A stretch of 51,815 nucleotides of DNA from Candidatus Dormiibacterota bacterium (GCA_955652675.1 CATPBP010000093.1:1-51815), one strand, 5' to 3'; positions 17,244 to 27,057 are shown, counted from the stretch's first letter. Notes: generated from the letters alone by a model not told the origin. Program-made: numbers and translations.

Positions 17244-19025
17244 TCAACGTCCGACGGCGTACCCCTGCATCTGGCGAGGATTTGCCGCCGCCCGCAGCAG
17301 TCCCGCGCCACCGTCGTGGGCCGCCGCCGAGAGGCGGCCCGCCGACCAGGGGGGCAGCACCTCCACCTGGTGTCCGCGCCGGCGCAGCTCGGCGATGGCG
17401 GCCGCACCCACCCGTTCTTCGACCGCGAGCGTCCCCGGACGGGAGTGGTGGGGGTAGAACGAGTGCGGGAAGTGGTCGGTGTGCCACATCGGCGCGTCGA
17501 TCGCCTCCTGCAGGTTCCAGGCAGTGCTGGCCAGCTGCACGAAGAAATTCAGCGACCACTGGTCCTGCCGGTCAGCGCCCGGCGTGCCGAAGGCCAGCCT
17601 CAGCCCATCGTCCCGCTCCGCAAGGCTGGGGCTCAGCGTCGTTCGGGGACGCTTGCCGGGTGCCAGCGAGTTCGGCAGGCCGGGTTCCAGGGTGAAGATC
17701 TGCGCCCGGGTGCCGAGGCAGAACCCCAGGCCCGGTATGGCCGGGCTGCTCTGCAGCCAGCCGCCGCTCGGAGTTGCTGAGACCAGGTTGCCCCAGCGAT
17801 CCACGACGTCCAGGTGGCAGGTGTCCCCCGGGGAGCGGCGGGCGCCGGTTGTCGGATCGCCCGCGCCGCGGACCCGAAGGTCGGACTTGGAAACCTGCCA
17901 GCGAGGCAGGCGCGGCATCGAGCCGTCCGGTGAGCCGGGCCGGAGCTCTGCCGAGGCGGTCTCTCCGACAAGCTCTCGCCGGCGATCGTTGTAGCCGCGG
18001 GAGAGCAGCTCGCCCGTTCGGTCGGGGACGAAGACGGGATCGCCGTACCAGGCCTCGCGGTCCGCGAACGCCAGCTTGGCGGATTCGACGACGGTATGGA
18101 TGAAGTCCGGACCGCCGGGCGGCATGGCTCGCAGGTCGAAGCGGTCGAGCAGCGCGAGCTGCTGCAGGAAGACGGGCCCCTGGCCCCAGGGTCCGGTCTT
18201 GTACACGCGCCAGGCGCCGAAGTCGTAGGCGAGGGGAGGCTCCAGGGTCGCCCGCCAGGTCGCCATATCCTCGCCCCGCAGGAACGCACGGTCGCCCTCC
18301 AGGCCCAGGTCTCCCAGTGGAGTGTCCACGACGTAGGCGTCGATGGCCTGGGTCACGAAGCCCTCGTACCAGGCCCGGCGCGCGCCTTCGATCTGCTCCT
18401 CACGACCACCGCCGGCCGCTTCTCCTTCCTGGAGGAGCCGGCGAAGGGTCCGTGCCAGCATCGGGTTTTGGAAACGCCGGCCCGCTTCAGGGGGACGCCC
18501 GCCCGGCAGCCAGATCGCCGCCGACTCGAGCCAGTCGCGCCGGAACGTCTCCTGGACGTCCGAGATCGCTGCGACGATCCCCGTCACGAGGGGAAAGCCC
18601 TGCTCTGCGTAGCCGATGCCGAACTCCAGCACGTCCCGAAGCCGCCAGGAGCCGAAGTCCCGGAGCATCAGGAGCCAGGCGCCGACCGCCCCCGGAACGC
18701 AGCAGGCCAGGGGACCGATCCCGGGCACCATCTCGAGGCCCACCTCGCGGAACCGCTCGGGCGTCGCGGCGGCCGGCGCCGGCCCCTGGCCGCAGAGGAC
18801 GGCGGCCTCCTTCCGTTCGGCGCTGTAGAGGATGGCCGGCATGTCCCCGCCCGGACCATTGAGGTGTGGCTCCACGACCTGGAGGGTGAAGCCCGCCGCC
18901 ACGGCGGCGTCGAAGGCGTTGCCTCCTCGCTCCAGGACTGCCATGCCTGCGCTGCTGGCCAGCCAGTGGGTGGAGGCCACCATGCCGAAGGTGCCCGCCA
19001 GCTCGGGCCGCGTCGTGAACTCCAC
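17244..19025 (-). CDS. Gamma-glutamyltransferase family protein
   Basis: Ntn-hydrolase of the gamma-glutamyltranspeptidase family, which cleaves gamma-glutamyl amides such as glutathione. The 593-residue precursor would self-cleave before Thr402 in DTCHLDVVDRWGNLVSATPS, matching the family pattern around the nucleophile. An N-terminal GMVASTHWLASSAGMAVL segment and FADREAWYGDP also fit. No signal peptide is evident, unlike secreted GGTs, so a cytoplasmic acylase or cephalosporin-acylase-like role is possible and the substrate is uncertain. It starts 5 nt after an SDR gene on the same strand, which suggests co-transcription. Confidence 0.88.
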   Translation of the reverse strand: MEFTTRPELAGTFGMVASTHWLASSAGMAVLERGGNAFDAAVAAGFTLQVVEPHLNGPGGDMPAILYSAERKEAAVLCGQGPAPAAATPERFREVGLEMVPGIGPLACCVPGAVGAWLLMLRDFGSWRLRDVLEFGIGYAEQGFPLVTGIVAAISDVQETFRRDWLESAAIWLPGGRPPEAGRRFQNPMLARTLRRLLQEGEAAGGGREEQIEGARRAWYEGFVTQAIDAYVVDTPLGDLGLEGDRAFLRGEDMATWRATLEPPLAYDFGAWRVYKTGPWGQGPVFLQQLALLDRFDLRAMPPGGPDFIHTVVESAKLAFADREAWYGDPVFVPDRTGELLSRGYNDRRRELVGETASAELRPGSPDGSMPRLPRWQVSKSDLRVRGAGDPTTGARRSPGDTCHLDVVDRWGNLVSATPSGGWLQSSPAIPGLGFCLGTRAQIFTLEPGLPNSLAPGKRPRTTLSPSLAERDDGLRLAFGTPGADRQDQWSLNFFVQLASTAWNLQEAIDAPMWHTDHFPHSFYPHHSRPGTLAVEERVGAAAIAELRRRGHQVEVLPPWSAGRLSAAAHDGGAGLLRAAANPRQMQGYAVGR

Positions 19026-19030
19026 GATCC

Positions 19031-19777
19031 TTAGATGTTGCTCCTCGACTGCCCGCCGTCGACGGCCCAGCAGGCGCCGTTGACCAGGCTGGCCGGGACC
19101 GAGCAGAGGAAGGCCACAACGGCGGCGACCTCCTCGGGGGTTCCGAAACGGCCGAGGGGAATTTCTCGCTGGACGAATGCGGTCGTCGTCTCGGGATCGG
19201 TGACCAGGCGTCTGTGCCAGGATCCGCCTTCGAAGAGGATCGAGCCCGGCGCCACGCAGTTGTCGGTCACGCCCTCGCGGGCGACCTCCTTTGCCAGCGA
19301 GGTGGTGAAGCTGATCTCGGCGGCCTTGGCCGCGTTGTACGCCGGAGCACCCCCCGCCTCACGGCCGAAGAGCGAGGAAACGATGACGATTCGCCCCCAC
19401 CCCTCCCCGCGCATCTCCGGCAGCGACAGGAGGGAGAGCCGGACGGCCGGGTAGAGGTTGCCGGCCATCGCCGCTTCCAGCTCGGTGACCCCCGTGTCTC
19501 GCCAACTGTTGCCGGCGCGTAGGCCAAGGTTGTTCACGAGAACCTGGACCTTGCCGCCGCACGCCTCCATCGCCTGCGCGCAGCCTGCCTCGGTGGAGAG
19601 GTCGGCGGCGATCGGGATGCCGTCCAGCTCGCCCGCCACGCGCTCGACGTCGGCCTGCGTCCGCGCGGCCACTGCGACACGGGCCCCTTCCGCCGCCAGC
19701 GAGCGTGCGATGGCCAGGCCGATGCCACGCGTCCCGCCCGTCACCAGGGCCGTTTTGCCAGCCAGACCGAACTCCAC
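19031..19777 (-). CDS. SDR family NAD(P)-dependent oxidoreductase
   Basis: Classical short-chain dehydrogenase of about 248 residues. It shows TGGTRGIG at 13-20 for the cofactor, NNLG at 82-85, Ser134 or Ser135, Tyr147 and Lys151 of the catalytic set, and DGGQSRSNI at the end. The substrate is not predictable from sequence. GTG 19777 gives the standard N-terminus MEFGLAGKTALVTGG; a TTG three codons upstream (19786) is possible. Neither has a clear ribosome site. It lies directly upstream of the gamma-glutamyltransferase gene. Confidence 0.9.
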   Translation of the reverse strand: MEFGLAGKTALVTGGTRGIGLAIARSLAAEGARVAVAARTQADVERVAGELDGIPIAADLSTEAGCAQAMEACGGKVQVLVNNLGLRAGNSWRDTGVTELEAAMAGNLYPAVRLSLLSLPEMRGEGWGRIVIVSSLFGREAGGAPAYNAAKAAEISFTTSLAKEVAREGVTDNCVAPGSILFEGGSWHRRLVTDPETTTAFVQREIPLGRFGTPEEVAAVVAFLCSVPASLVNGACWAVDGGQSRSNI

Positions 19778-19818
19778 CGCGAGCAATCGTAGGCCGTGCT
19801 CGCCTCTAGACTCGAGCG

Positions 19819-20553
19819 GTGGGCGTCTCGGGCATCCCGCCAGGCCTGGCGGGTCTCCTCCATGAGGGGCCGGAGGTCACCCCTCGCCCTTCCGCGTCGG
19901 TGCTCCTTGTCGACCACCGCGAGCGGCCCTGGCGGCTCCTGATGATGCGCCGTCCCAGGGGTGCGGAGTTCGCACCCAGCGCCTACGTCTTTCCGGGCGG
20001 CTCAGTGCACGAGGTGGATCGGGGGTTTCCCGACCCCGGCCGCGCGGCGGCCGTTCGCGAGCTGTTCGAGGAGGCAGGGATCCTCCTGGCCCGGCGGCGC
20101 GACGGACGTTTCGCGCGGGAGGCCGAGACGTCCGGCCTCAGAGACCGGCTGGCCGCAGGCCTGGACTGGCCTCAGGCGCTGGGAGCGCTCGGGCTGTCGC
20201 CCGCCTTCGACCGGCTGGTCTTCCTGGCCCGCTGGATAACGCCCGCTCGCCTCGCCCGCCGCTTCGACACCAGGTTCTTTCTGGCCCGGCGGCCCGCGGC
20301 GCAGGGCGTTCTCCCACAGGCTGGAGAGGTCGAAGAATGCGTCTGGGTGACGCCGTCGGAGGCTCTGGAGGGCGGGCTCAGCCTGGTGCACGCAACCCGC
20401 CGGATTCTCGAATCGGTGGCGGCCGAAGACGACGCCGGCCGGCTCTTCGCCAGGCTCAGGAGGCGGCGCCAGGAGGCGCCGCCCGTTCAGCCGCGCCTGG
20501 TAGAGGCGCCTGGAGGCGGCTTCGAGATCCTGGAGTCAGCCCCGAATCCCTGA
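19819..20553 (+). CDS. Nudix hydrolase
   Basis: 244-residue Nudix-fold hydrolase. The catalytic helix RELFEEAGI is at 80-88, preceded by FPGG at 58-61. The gap between the GG and the REL segment is longer than in the minimal Nudix box because of an insert (HEVDRGFPDPGR), as in NUDT7/NUDT19-like acyl-CoA diphosphatases. A CoA-ester substrate is therefore plausible but not shown. It starts at GTG 19819, divergent from the SDR gene 42 nt away, and overlaps the 3' end of the convergent dCMP deaminase by 18 nt. Confidence 0.88.
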   Translation: MGVSGIPPGLAGLLHEGPEVTPRPSASVLLVDHRERPWRLLMMRRPRGAEFAPSAYVFPGGSVHEVDRGFPDPGRAAAVRELFEEAGILLARRRDGRFAREAETSGLRDRLAAGLDWPQALGALGLSPAFDRLVFLARWITPARLARRFDTRFFLARRPAAQGVLPQAGEVEECVWVTPSEALEGGLSLVHATRRILESVAAEDDAGRLFARLRRRRQEAPPVQPRLVEAPGGGFEILESAPNP

Positions 20554-21045
20554 GCGCCAGAGCTCCCGCCAGCGGTCGTAGAGATAGGCTTCCACGCCGC
20601 CCTGGCGGAGCACCTCAATCCCCGCCGGGTCTCGGTAGGGCGTTCGGTAGTAGACGCGCCGGACGTTGGAGTTGACGATCATCTTGGCGCACATGACGCA
20701 GGGCGAGAACGTGATGAACATCAGCTTGTCCGGCGTCTGCGCACCCGCCTTGATGAGGGCGTTGGCCTCGGAATGGATGCAGCCGCAGCGCCCCGCCTCG
20801 GTGCTGTCGCAGGCATCCGGCAGCCCTCTGGCGTTGCCGTTGTAGCCGATCCCGAGGACCTGCGTGAGGTCGCTGGTCGTGATTACGCTCCCCACCTGGT
20901 TGCGCGAACAGGTGGAGCGCTTGGCCAGCTCCTCCGCCATCCGCATGAATACCTCTTCGAGCGGGATCCTCGCAGGCGCTTCACCACTCATGTCGGCCAT
21001 GTTAAGCGGCTTGCCGTGATCAGTCGTACTGGTTACACTGCCCAT
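20536..21045 (-). CDS. Deoxycytidylate (dCMP) deaminase
   Basis: Zinc enzyme that converts dCMP to dUMP for thymidylate synthesis. The zinc and proton-shuttle residues are His91 and Glu93 in HSEANAL and Cys116 and Cys119 in SPCVMCAK. The 169 residues include about 25 non-conserved N-terminal residues. ATG 21045 has GGAG at 8 nt; ATGs at 21000 and 20991 are alternatives. If 21045 is right, its start codon and that of rmuC share the palindrome CATATG, leaving no intergenic DNA. Fits ComE/dCMP deaminase family; cytosine deaminases of other families look different. Confidence 0.92.
   Translation of the reverse strand: MGSVTSTTDHGKPLNMADMSGEAPARIPLEEVFMRMAEELAKRSTCSRNQVGSVITTSDLTQVLGIGYNGNARGLPDACDSTEAGRCGCIHSEANALIKAGAQTPDKLMFITFSPCVMCAKMIVNSNVRRVYYRTPYRDPAGIEVLRQGGVEAYLYDRWRELWRSGIRG
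21011..21039 (+). promoter_or_regulatory. Promoter of rmuC (leaderless)
   Basis: TTGCCG (21011-21016), exactly 17 bp, then TACACT (21034-21039). The expected transcription start, 7 nt after the -10, falls on the A of the rmuC ATG at 21046, so the mRNA would have no leader. The promoter lies inside the first codons of the divergent dCMP deaminase, if that gene starts at 21045. Confidence 0.65.
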
Positions 21046-22158
21046 ATGTTGTTCTCCGAACTGCTGTTCGTACTCCTTCTAGTAGCCGTGCTGGTGGTGA
21101 CGGCGTCTGTCGGCTTCATGGTATCGGGTATGAACCGGAGAACCGAGGCGCAGGGCACGGAGCTGACGCAGCTGCGCGCGCAGATGGCCCTCGAAGGCCA
21201 GGAGTTCGCGCAGTTGCGATCCCAGCTCGCGCTCGGAGGCCAGGCGCAGAATTCGGCGGTGCACGAGCTGCGAGACCGGCTCGGCCAGGCCCAGTTACAG
21301 CTGGAGGGCCTTCGTTCGGTGCTCACCTCCAGCCACGAGCTGGAAGAGGACGCCCGCCGCAGCCTGCGCCGCCTCGAGGCGGTGGTTGCGGGAAATCCGG
21401 CGCGAGGCGCCGCCGGCGAGAACATCCTGGACGAGGCTCTCAGGCACCTCCCGCCGGACATGGTGCAGCGGAACGCCTCGATCAAGGGCCGGGTGGTCGA
21501 GTTCGCCCTCCGCCTGCCCGGCGGGAAGCTGTTGCCCATAGATTCCAAGTGGACGTCCGGGGCCGCCCTGGAAGAGGCAGCGAGCCCGGATCTCCAGCCC
21601 GCCCGGCGGGTGCAGCTCGCCAACCAGATAGAGCGGGACGTCGAGAAGCGCGCAAGGGAGGTCAGTCAGTACATCGACCCGGCCGCGACGGCGCCCTTCG
21701 CTCTCGCAGTCGTGCCCGACGGCGCTTACGCAACCTGCCGGGGAGCCTTCGCCGAAGCGCACCGCCGGCACGTCATCATCGTCGGCTACTCGATGGCGCT
21801 GCCCTACCTCCTGGCCCTTTACCAGATGCACCTGCAGTTCGCTCGAAGCGTGGACATGGAGAACCTGCAGGCCTGCCTGATGGACGTGGATCGCCAACTC
21901 GACGGGCTGGAGGGCACACTGGAGAACAAGGTGCAGCGGTCTCTCACCATGCTCGGCAACGCCTATCAGGAGGGTAGGCAGGGCGTCGCTCGGATCCGAG
22001 CCTCGGTGCAGAGCATCCAGGCGGCGGAGAGGATGGAGGCCGTCCCGACCCTGGCCCTCCTCGACGAACCTCCCCCGACCGACAGGGTCGAGGAAGCGGC
22101 CACTGAAGACCTCCTCGCGGAGCGTTCGCGGCGGCTCGAGGCCCTTCGGCGCGGCTGA
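21046..22158 (+). CDS. rmuC: DNA recombination protein RmuC family
   Basis: RmuC-type protein that limits DNA inversions at short inverted repeats and is thought to carry a nuclease-like fold. The 370-residue protein starts with one membrane helix (about 3-27), then a coiled coil (about 35-105), then the RmuC core with GENILDEAL, VEFALRLPGGKLLPIDSKW and AVVPDGAY. The frame stays open upstream, but ATG 21046 sits 7 nt after a well-spaced -10 and directly precedes the membrane helix. No ribosome site is present, in keeping with a leaderless message. Confidence 0.92.
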   Translation: MLFSELLFVLLLVAVLVVTASVGFMVSGMNRRTEAQGTELTQLRAQMALEGQEFAQLRSQLALGGQAQNSAVHELRDRLGQAQLQLEGLRSVLTSSHELEEDARRSLRRLEAVVAGNPARGAAGENILDEALRHLPPDMVQRNASIKGRVVEFALRLPGGKLLPIDSKWTSGAALEEAASPDLQPARRVQLANQIERDVEKRAREVSQYIDPAATAPFALAVVPDGAYATCRGAFAEAHRRHVIIVGYSMALPYLLALYQMHLQFARSVDMENLQACLMDVDRQLDGLEGTLENKVQRSLTMLGNAYQEGRQGVARIRASVQSIQAAERMEAVPTLALLDEPPPTDRVEEAATEDLLAERSRRLEALRRG

Positions 22159-22214
22159 GAGGCATCCCGTGACTGTCCGTCCGCGGTCCGTGTGGAGGTC
22201 CGAGACTGATTTCC

Positions 22215-22730
22215 ATGGAACCTGCAGCATCGCTGGCCCCACCGATATCGCCGACGGCCTTTCTCCAGCAGGTCCAGCGGCTGCGCGAGTTGCTGGACGG
22301 CCTGGTTCCGCTGCTCAGGCTCGGGCTTCCTCCTGGATTCCAGGAGCTGGCACGAAACGTGAGTCTTGCTCTGGAACGTCCGGATTCTCTGGAGAGCCCG
22401 GACAACCAGCTCGATTTCGTGGAGGAGTTCGCCGAGACACTCTGGGGCGAGTCATTGCCGGATCTCTTCGGCGAAGCGGGTCCCTCCGGGAGCCCCGCCG
22501 AGAGGGCGCTCAGCCGGAGCCGTCTGGAGGCTTCTTGGGAGCAGCTGGACGGCCTTTCCCAGCGCCTCTGCACCGACGTCGAGAGCTGGCATCGCAGACG
22601 CGCCGTGGTGGCGCACCGGAGCCACAGGCGATGGCCCGAGATCCCCAATTTCAGCACAGGCAAAGAGGGCTCGGTGCACAGCCTGTCCACAGGCTGCCAA
22701 CAGGTGCGGAGTCAACATATTGGGTCATGA
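22215..22730 (+). CDS. Hypothetical protein
   Basis: 171 codons, 56 nt downstream of rmuC on the same strand. The predicted protein is soluble, Leu/Glu-rich and mostly helical in residues 14-115 (for example FLQQVQRLRELLDGLVPLLR), with an Arg/His-rich patch near 125-140 and a polar tail. Third-position GC is high over most of the frame, which favours it over the overlapping alternatives, but the last 25 codons run into the nrdJ regulatory region and look less coding. No ribosome site stands out before the ATG. I do not recognise a family. Confidence 0.5.
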   Translation: MEPAASLAPPISPTAFLQQVQRLRELLDGLVPLLRLGLPPGFQELARNVSLALERPDSLESPDNQLDFVEEFAETLWGESLPDLFGEAGPSGSPAERALSRSRLEASWEQLDGLSQRLCTDVESWHRRRAVVAHRSHRRWPEIPNFSTGKEGSVHSLSTGCQQVRSQHIGS

Positions 22731-22756
22731 GGCCCATTGAGACCGATATCTTGTAC
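22711..22756. promoter_or_regulatory. Two NrdR-box-like sites upstream of nrdJ
   Basis: AGTCAACATATTGGGT (22711-22726) matches 12 of 16 positions of the NrdR consensus acaCwAtATaTwgtgt, and GACCGATATCTTGTAC (22741-22756) matches the core less well. The centres are 30 bp apart, about three helical turns, as is usual for paired NrdR boxes. They lie just upstream of the nrdJ -35 box. The match counts are by eye. If real, nrdJ is repressed by NrdR in response to nucleotide pools. Confidence 0.5.
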
Positions 22757-22763
22757 CCACGGC

Positions 22764-22792
22764 TTGACACCGCCCTATCGGCGCGGTACAGT
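22764..22792 (+). promoter_or_regulatory. Promoter of nrdJ
   Basis: A consensus -35 TTGACA (22764-22769), a 17-bp spacer and TACAGT (22787-22792). Transcription would start near 22799 and leave a leader of about 126 nt before nrdJ. The leader can form a stem between GCGGCC and GGCCGC near 22862-22893, ahead of an AGGAGG that lies 14 nt from the ATG. I could not recognise a cobalamin riboswitch in it. Confidence 0.75.
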
Positions 22793-22924
22793 TAGGCTGT
22801 CGAATCGAGGCCCTGGGGCAGATCATGGCGGGCATGCTCTGGGGCCTCTTCCATCTCTCACGCGGCCGGTGCACGTGGCATCCCGCGGGCCGCAAGCCCT
22901 TGACAGGAGGCACTCCAGAACCAG

Positions 22925-25759
22925 ATGGCCAAGAACGTAGTCGACGTCGCAGCAGGGAGGAATCGCCAGGGCGGCAACGGGGGGAGCTCCGACCGCGGAC
23001 TCCGCTTCGAGCGGTACTTCACCCCTCCTGAGAGCAGCGCGTACGACCTGATCCAGTGGGAGCGGCGCACCGCAGCGATCACGAACGAGAAAGGCTCGGT
23101 CATCTTCGAGCAGAAGGATGTGGAGGTGCCCACCTCCTGGTCTCAGCTGGCAATTAACGTGGTGGCCCAGAAGTACTTTCGCGGGCACCTGGGTGCCCCC
23201 GATCGGGAGTCCAGCGTCAAGCAGCTGGTCGACCGCGTGGTCGACACCCTGGGCCGCTGGGGCCTGGAGGGCGGCTACTTCGCCGATGACCAGGCCGCGG
23301 CCAACTGGTCCGAGGACCTGCGCTGGCTCCTCGCCACCCAGCACGCCTCCTTCAACAGCCCGGTCTGGTTCAACATCGGGGTCGCCGGCCGCGCCCAGCA
23401 GGCTTCTGCCTGCTTCATCAACTCGGTCCAGGACACCATGGAGTCGATCCTGGAGCTGGTCAAGATCGAGGGGATGCTCTTCAAGTTCGGCTCGGGCACC
23501 GGCACCAACCTCTCCGTCCTCCGCTCCTCGAAGGAGACTCTTGCCGGCGGCGGCACGGCGTCCGGACCGGTCTCCTTCATGCGCGGCTACGACAGCTTCG
23601 CGGGATCGATCAAGTCCGGTGGGACGACACGCCGCGCTGCCAAGATGGTCATCCTCAACGCCGACCACCCCGATGTTTTGGAGTTCGTCAACTGCAAGGC
23701 TGAGGAGGAGAAGAAGGCCTGGGCACTGATTGAGGCCGGGTTCGAGGCCGGCTTCAACGTGCCCGGTGGCGCCTACGACTCGGTCCAGTTCCAGAACGCC
23801 AACCACTCGGTGCGGGTGACCGATGAGTTCATGAAGGCGGTCGAAGAGGACGGCGAGTGGATCACCCGAGCGGTGACGGATGGCCGGCCCCTGGACCGCC
23901 TCAGGGCTCGCGACCTGTGGAAGGCGATCGCCGAGGCCGCATGGATCTGCGGGGATCCCGGACTGCAGTTCGATACCACCATCCAGGACTGGAACTGCGT
24001 GCCCCAGACGGGCCGAATCAACGCCACCAACCCTTGCAGCGAGTTCGTCTTCGTCGACGACACGGCTTGCAACCTGCTCTCGCTGAACCTGCTCAAGTTC
24101 CAGGACGCGGACGGTCGTTTCGACGTGGAGAAGTTCCAGCGCGCGGTGGACATCTGCTTCACCGCCCAGGAGATCCTCGTCTCCAACGCTTCGTACCCGA
24201 CTCCCGCCATCGCCAAGAACTCCGAACGCCTCCGGCCGCTCGGGCTGGGTTACGCCAACCTCGGCGCCCTGCTGATGTCTCTAGGCCTGGCCTACGACTC
24301 CGACGAGGGCCGCCGGTACGCGGCCGCGGTGACCGCGATGATGACCGGGCGGGCGTACGGCCAGTCGGCCCGGATGGCCGAGGTGAAGGGTCCGTTCGCC
24401 GACTACGAGTCCAATCGCGAATCCATGCTGGGCGTGATGAGTAAGCACCGCGCTGCGGCGTATGTGCTGCGAGCCGCCGGCCCCACCCAGGACGTCGTGG
24501 AGGCGGCCCGGACCAGTTGGGACGAGGCCCTGGCGCTTGGCGAGAAGCATGGTTATCGGAACGCTCAGGCGACGGTCCTGGCACCCACTGGCACCATCGG
24601 CCTGATGATGGATTGCGACACGACGGGGATCGAGCCCGACCTGGCGCTCGTCAAGTACAAGAAGCTGGTCGGCGGTGGTCTTCTCAAGATCGTCAACCAC
24701 ACAGTCCCCCAGGCGCTGAGGCGGGTGGGCTACGCCGAAGACCAGGTGAAGGAGATCATCGAGTACATCGACGAGCACGACACCATCGAGGGCGCTCCGC
24801 ATCTCCAGGACCAGCACCTCAAGATCTTCGACTGCGCGTTCAAGCCGATCAAGGGACACAGGTCGATCGCCCCGATGGGCCACGTCCGGATGATGGCGGC
24901 CGTGCAGCCGTTCATCTCGGGCTCCCAGTCCAAGACGGTGAACATGCCGAGCGAGGCGACGGTCGAGGAGATCGCGCAGACCTACATAGACTCCTGGAAG
25001 CTCGGACTGAAGTGCATCGCGATCTATCGCGACGGCTGCAAGCGGTCTCAGCCCCTCTCCACGTCCCGCAACGACAAAGAGGGCAAGCGCGAACCTGAGG
25101 CGGAGATCATCCCCGAGCTGGTGACGGAGGCGCGCCCGGTCCGGCGGCGGCTGCCCGATGAGCGCCAATCGCTGACCCATAAATTCGACATACAGGGGCA
25201 TGAGGGCTACATCACTGTCGGTCTCTACCCCGATGGCACGCCGGGAGAGATCTTCCTGACCATGGCCAAGGAGGGGTCGACCATCTCGGGTCTCATGGAC
25301 GCCTTCGCCACGCAGACGTCGCTCGCGCTCCAATACGGGGTTCCGCTTCGCGTGATGGTGAACAAGTTCAGCCACATGCGGTTCGAGCCGAACGGCTTCA
25401 CGAGAAACCCTGAGATCCCGATGGCGAAATCGCTCATCGACTACATCTTCAGGTGGCTTGCGAGCCGTTTCCTGGACGCCGAGGACCAGGAGGCGGTCGG
25501 CATAGTGCGCCGCGAGCCGGCACCCGCAGAGGCAGCCTCACAGGAGCTGGCAGCTCCCGGTGAGGTGCCGCCGACGCCCACTGAGCTCAAGGTCGTGACT
25601 CAGCTCCCCGCGAGCAACGGCCGCAGCTCCCCAACCCAGAAAGTCACCTTCGTGGTCAACGCGGACGCGCCTGCCTGCTCGGAGTGCGGATCGATCACGG
25701 TACGGAGCGGTGCCTGCTACAAGTGCATGAACTGCGGCGCCACCACCGGCTGCAGCTGA
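22925..25759 (+). CDS. nrdJ: Adenosylcobalamin-dependent ribonucleoside-diphosphate reductase
   Basis: Class II ribonucleotide reductase, which makes deoxyribonucleotides with a B12-derived radical and so works with or without oxygen. Over 944 residues the active-site set is complete: Cys163 (SACFINS), the thiyl-radical Cys371 and Glu373 in NPCSEFVF, and Cys382, with the 371-382 spacing seen in characterised enzymes. The C-terminus has a CxxC/CxxC zinc-ribbon-like tail (CSECG, CYKCMNCG) that ends CS, which usually regenerates the active-site disulfide. The ATG at 22925 follows AGGAGG at an unusually long 14 nt. Regulation probably involves the NrdR-like sites upstream. Confidence 0.96.
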   Translation: MAKNVVDVAAGRNRQGGNGGSSDRGLRFERYFTPPESSAYDLIQWERRTAAITNEKGSVIFEQKDVEVPTSWSQLAINVVAQKYFRGHLGAPDRESSVKQLVDRVVDTLGRWGLEGGYFADDQAAANWSEDLRWLLATQHASFNSPVWFNIGVAGRAQQASACFINSVQDTMESILELVKIEGMLFKFGSGTGTNLSVLRSSKETLAGGGTASGPVSFMRGYDSFAGSIKSGGTTRRAAKMVILNADHPDVLEFVNCKAEEEKKAWALIEAGFEAGFNVPGGAYDSVQFQNANHSVRVTDEFMKAVEEDGEWITRAVTDGRPLDRLRARDLWKAIAEAAWICGDPGLQFDTTIQDWNCVPQTGRINATNPCSEFVFVDDTACNLLSLNLLKFQDADGRFDVEKFQRAVDICFTAQEILVSNASYPTPAIAKNSERLRPLGLGYANLGALLMSLGLAYDSDEGRRYAAAVTAMMTGRAYGQSARMAEVKGPFADYESNRESMLGVMSKHRAAAYVLRAAGPTQDVVEAARTSWDEALALGEKHGYRNAQATVLAPTGTIGLMMDCDTTGIEPDLALVKYKKLVGGGLLKIVNHTVPQALRRVGYAEDQVKEIIEYIDEHDTIEGAPHLQDQHLKIFDCAFKPIKGHRSIAPMGHVRMMAAVQPFISGSQSKTVNMPSEATVEEIAQTYIDSWKLGLKCIAIYRDGCKRSQPLSTSRNDKEGKREPEAEIIPELVTEARPVRRRLPDERQSLTHKFDIQGHEGYITVGLYPDGTPGEIFLTMAKEGSTISGLMDAFATQTSLALQYGVPLRVMVNKFSHMRFEPNGFTRNPEIPMAKSLIDYIFRWLASRFLDAEDQEAVGIVRREPAPAEAASQELAAPGEVPPTPTELKVVTQLPASNGRSSPTQKVTFVVNADAPACSECGSITVRSGACYKCMNCGATTGCS

Positions 25760-26058
25760 ACGGACATTCATCCAGGGGGTAGTGAGAGGCCGTCTCCTAA
25801 CGAGGGGCGGCCTCCGTCCAGCCCCACAAGAAGGACGACAAGGCGACTAGTCGCAACCCGGACCGGCTAGCGACCGGGTCGTGCGCCAGGTAGAGGTTCC
25901 CTCCCCTTTGGGGGGAGGGTTGGGTGGAAGTCCCTTCTAAGCAGCCAAGTACAGTCAGCCGGTGCCGGAGAGTTTTCGGGCGGCTTTGTTTGGCAGCCCG
26001 GACCATCTTTGAAGAGGACCCCCTCCCTGCGCCCTCCCCCGAAAGGGGAGGGAATACT
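25760..26058. repeat. Intergenic region with two related GC-rich hairpins
   Basis: This 299-bp gap separates the convergent nrdJ and sigma-factor genes. It holds two hairpins with the same arms: CCCTCCCC (25899-25906) with GGGGAGGG (25912-25919), loop TTTGG; and CCCTCCCC (26032-26039) with GGGGAGGG (26045-26052), loop CGAAA. Each lies near the 3' side of one gene, so they probably act as 3'-end structures for both. Flanking bases are also similar (GGTTCCCTCC occurs here and after nuoN). No ORF or RNA gene is visible in the rest. Confidence 0.6.

Positions 26059-27057
<999 letters not shown>

Noticed and set aside
22799-22924. Cobalamin riboswitch in the nrdJ leader
   Set aside because: The leader is only about 126 nt and I could not find the conserved B12-box arrangement; a simple stem is present instead.
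22825-23031. Upstream ORF in the nrdJ leader
   Set aside because: It overlaps the start of nrdJ by over 100 nt, has no ribosome site and reads as basic shadow text after 30 codons.
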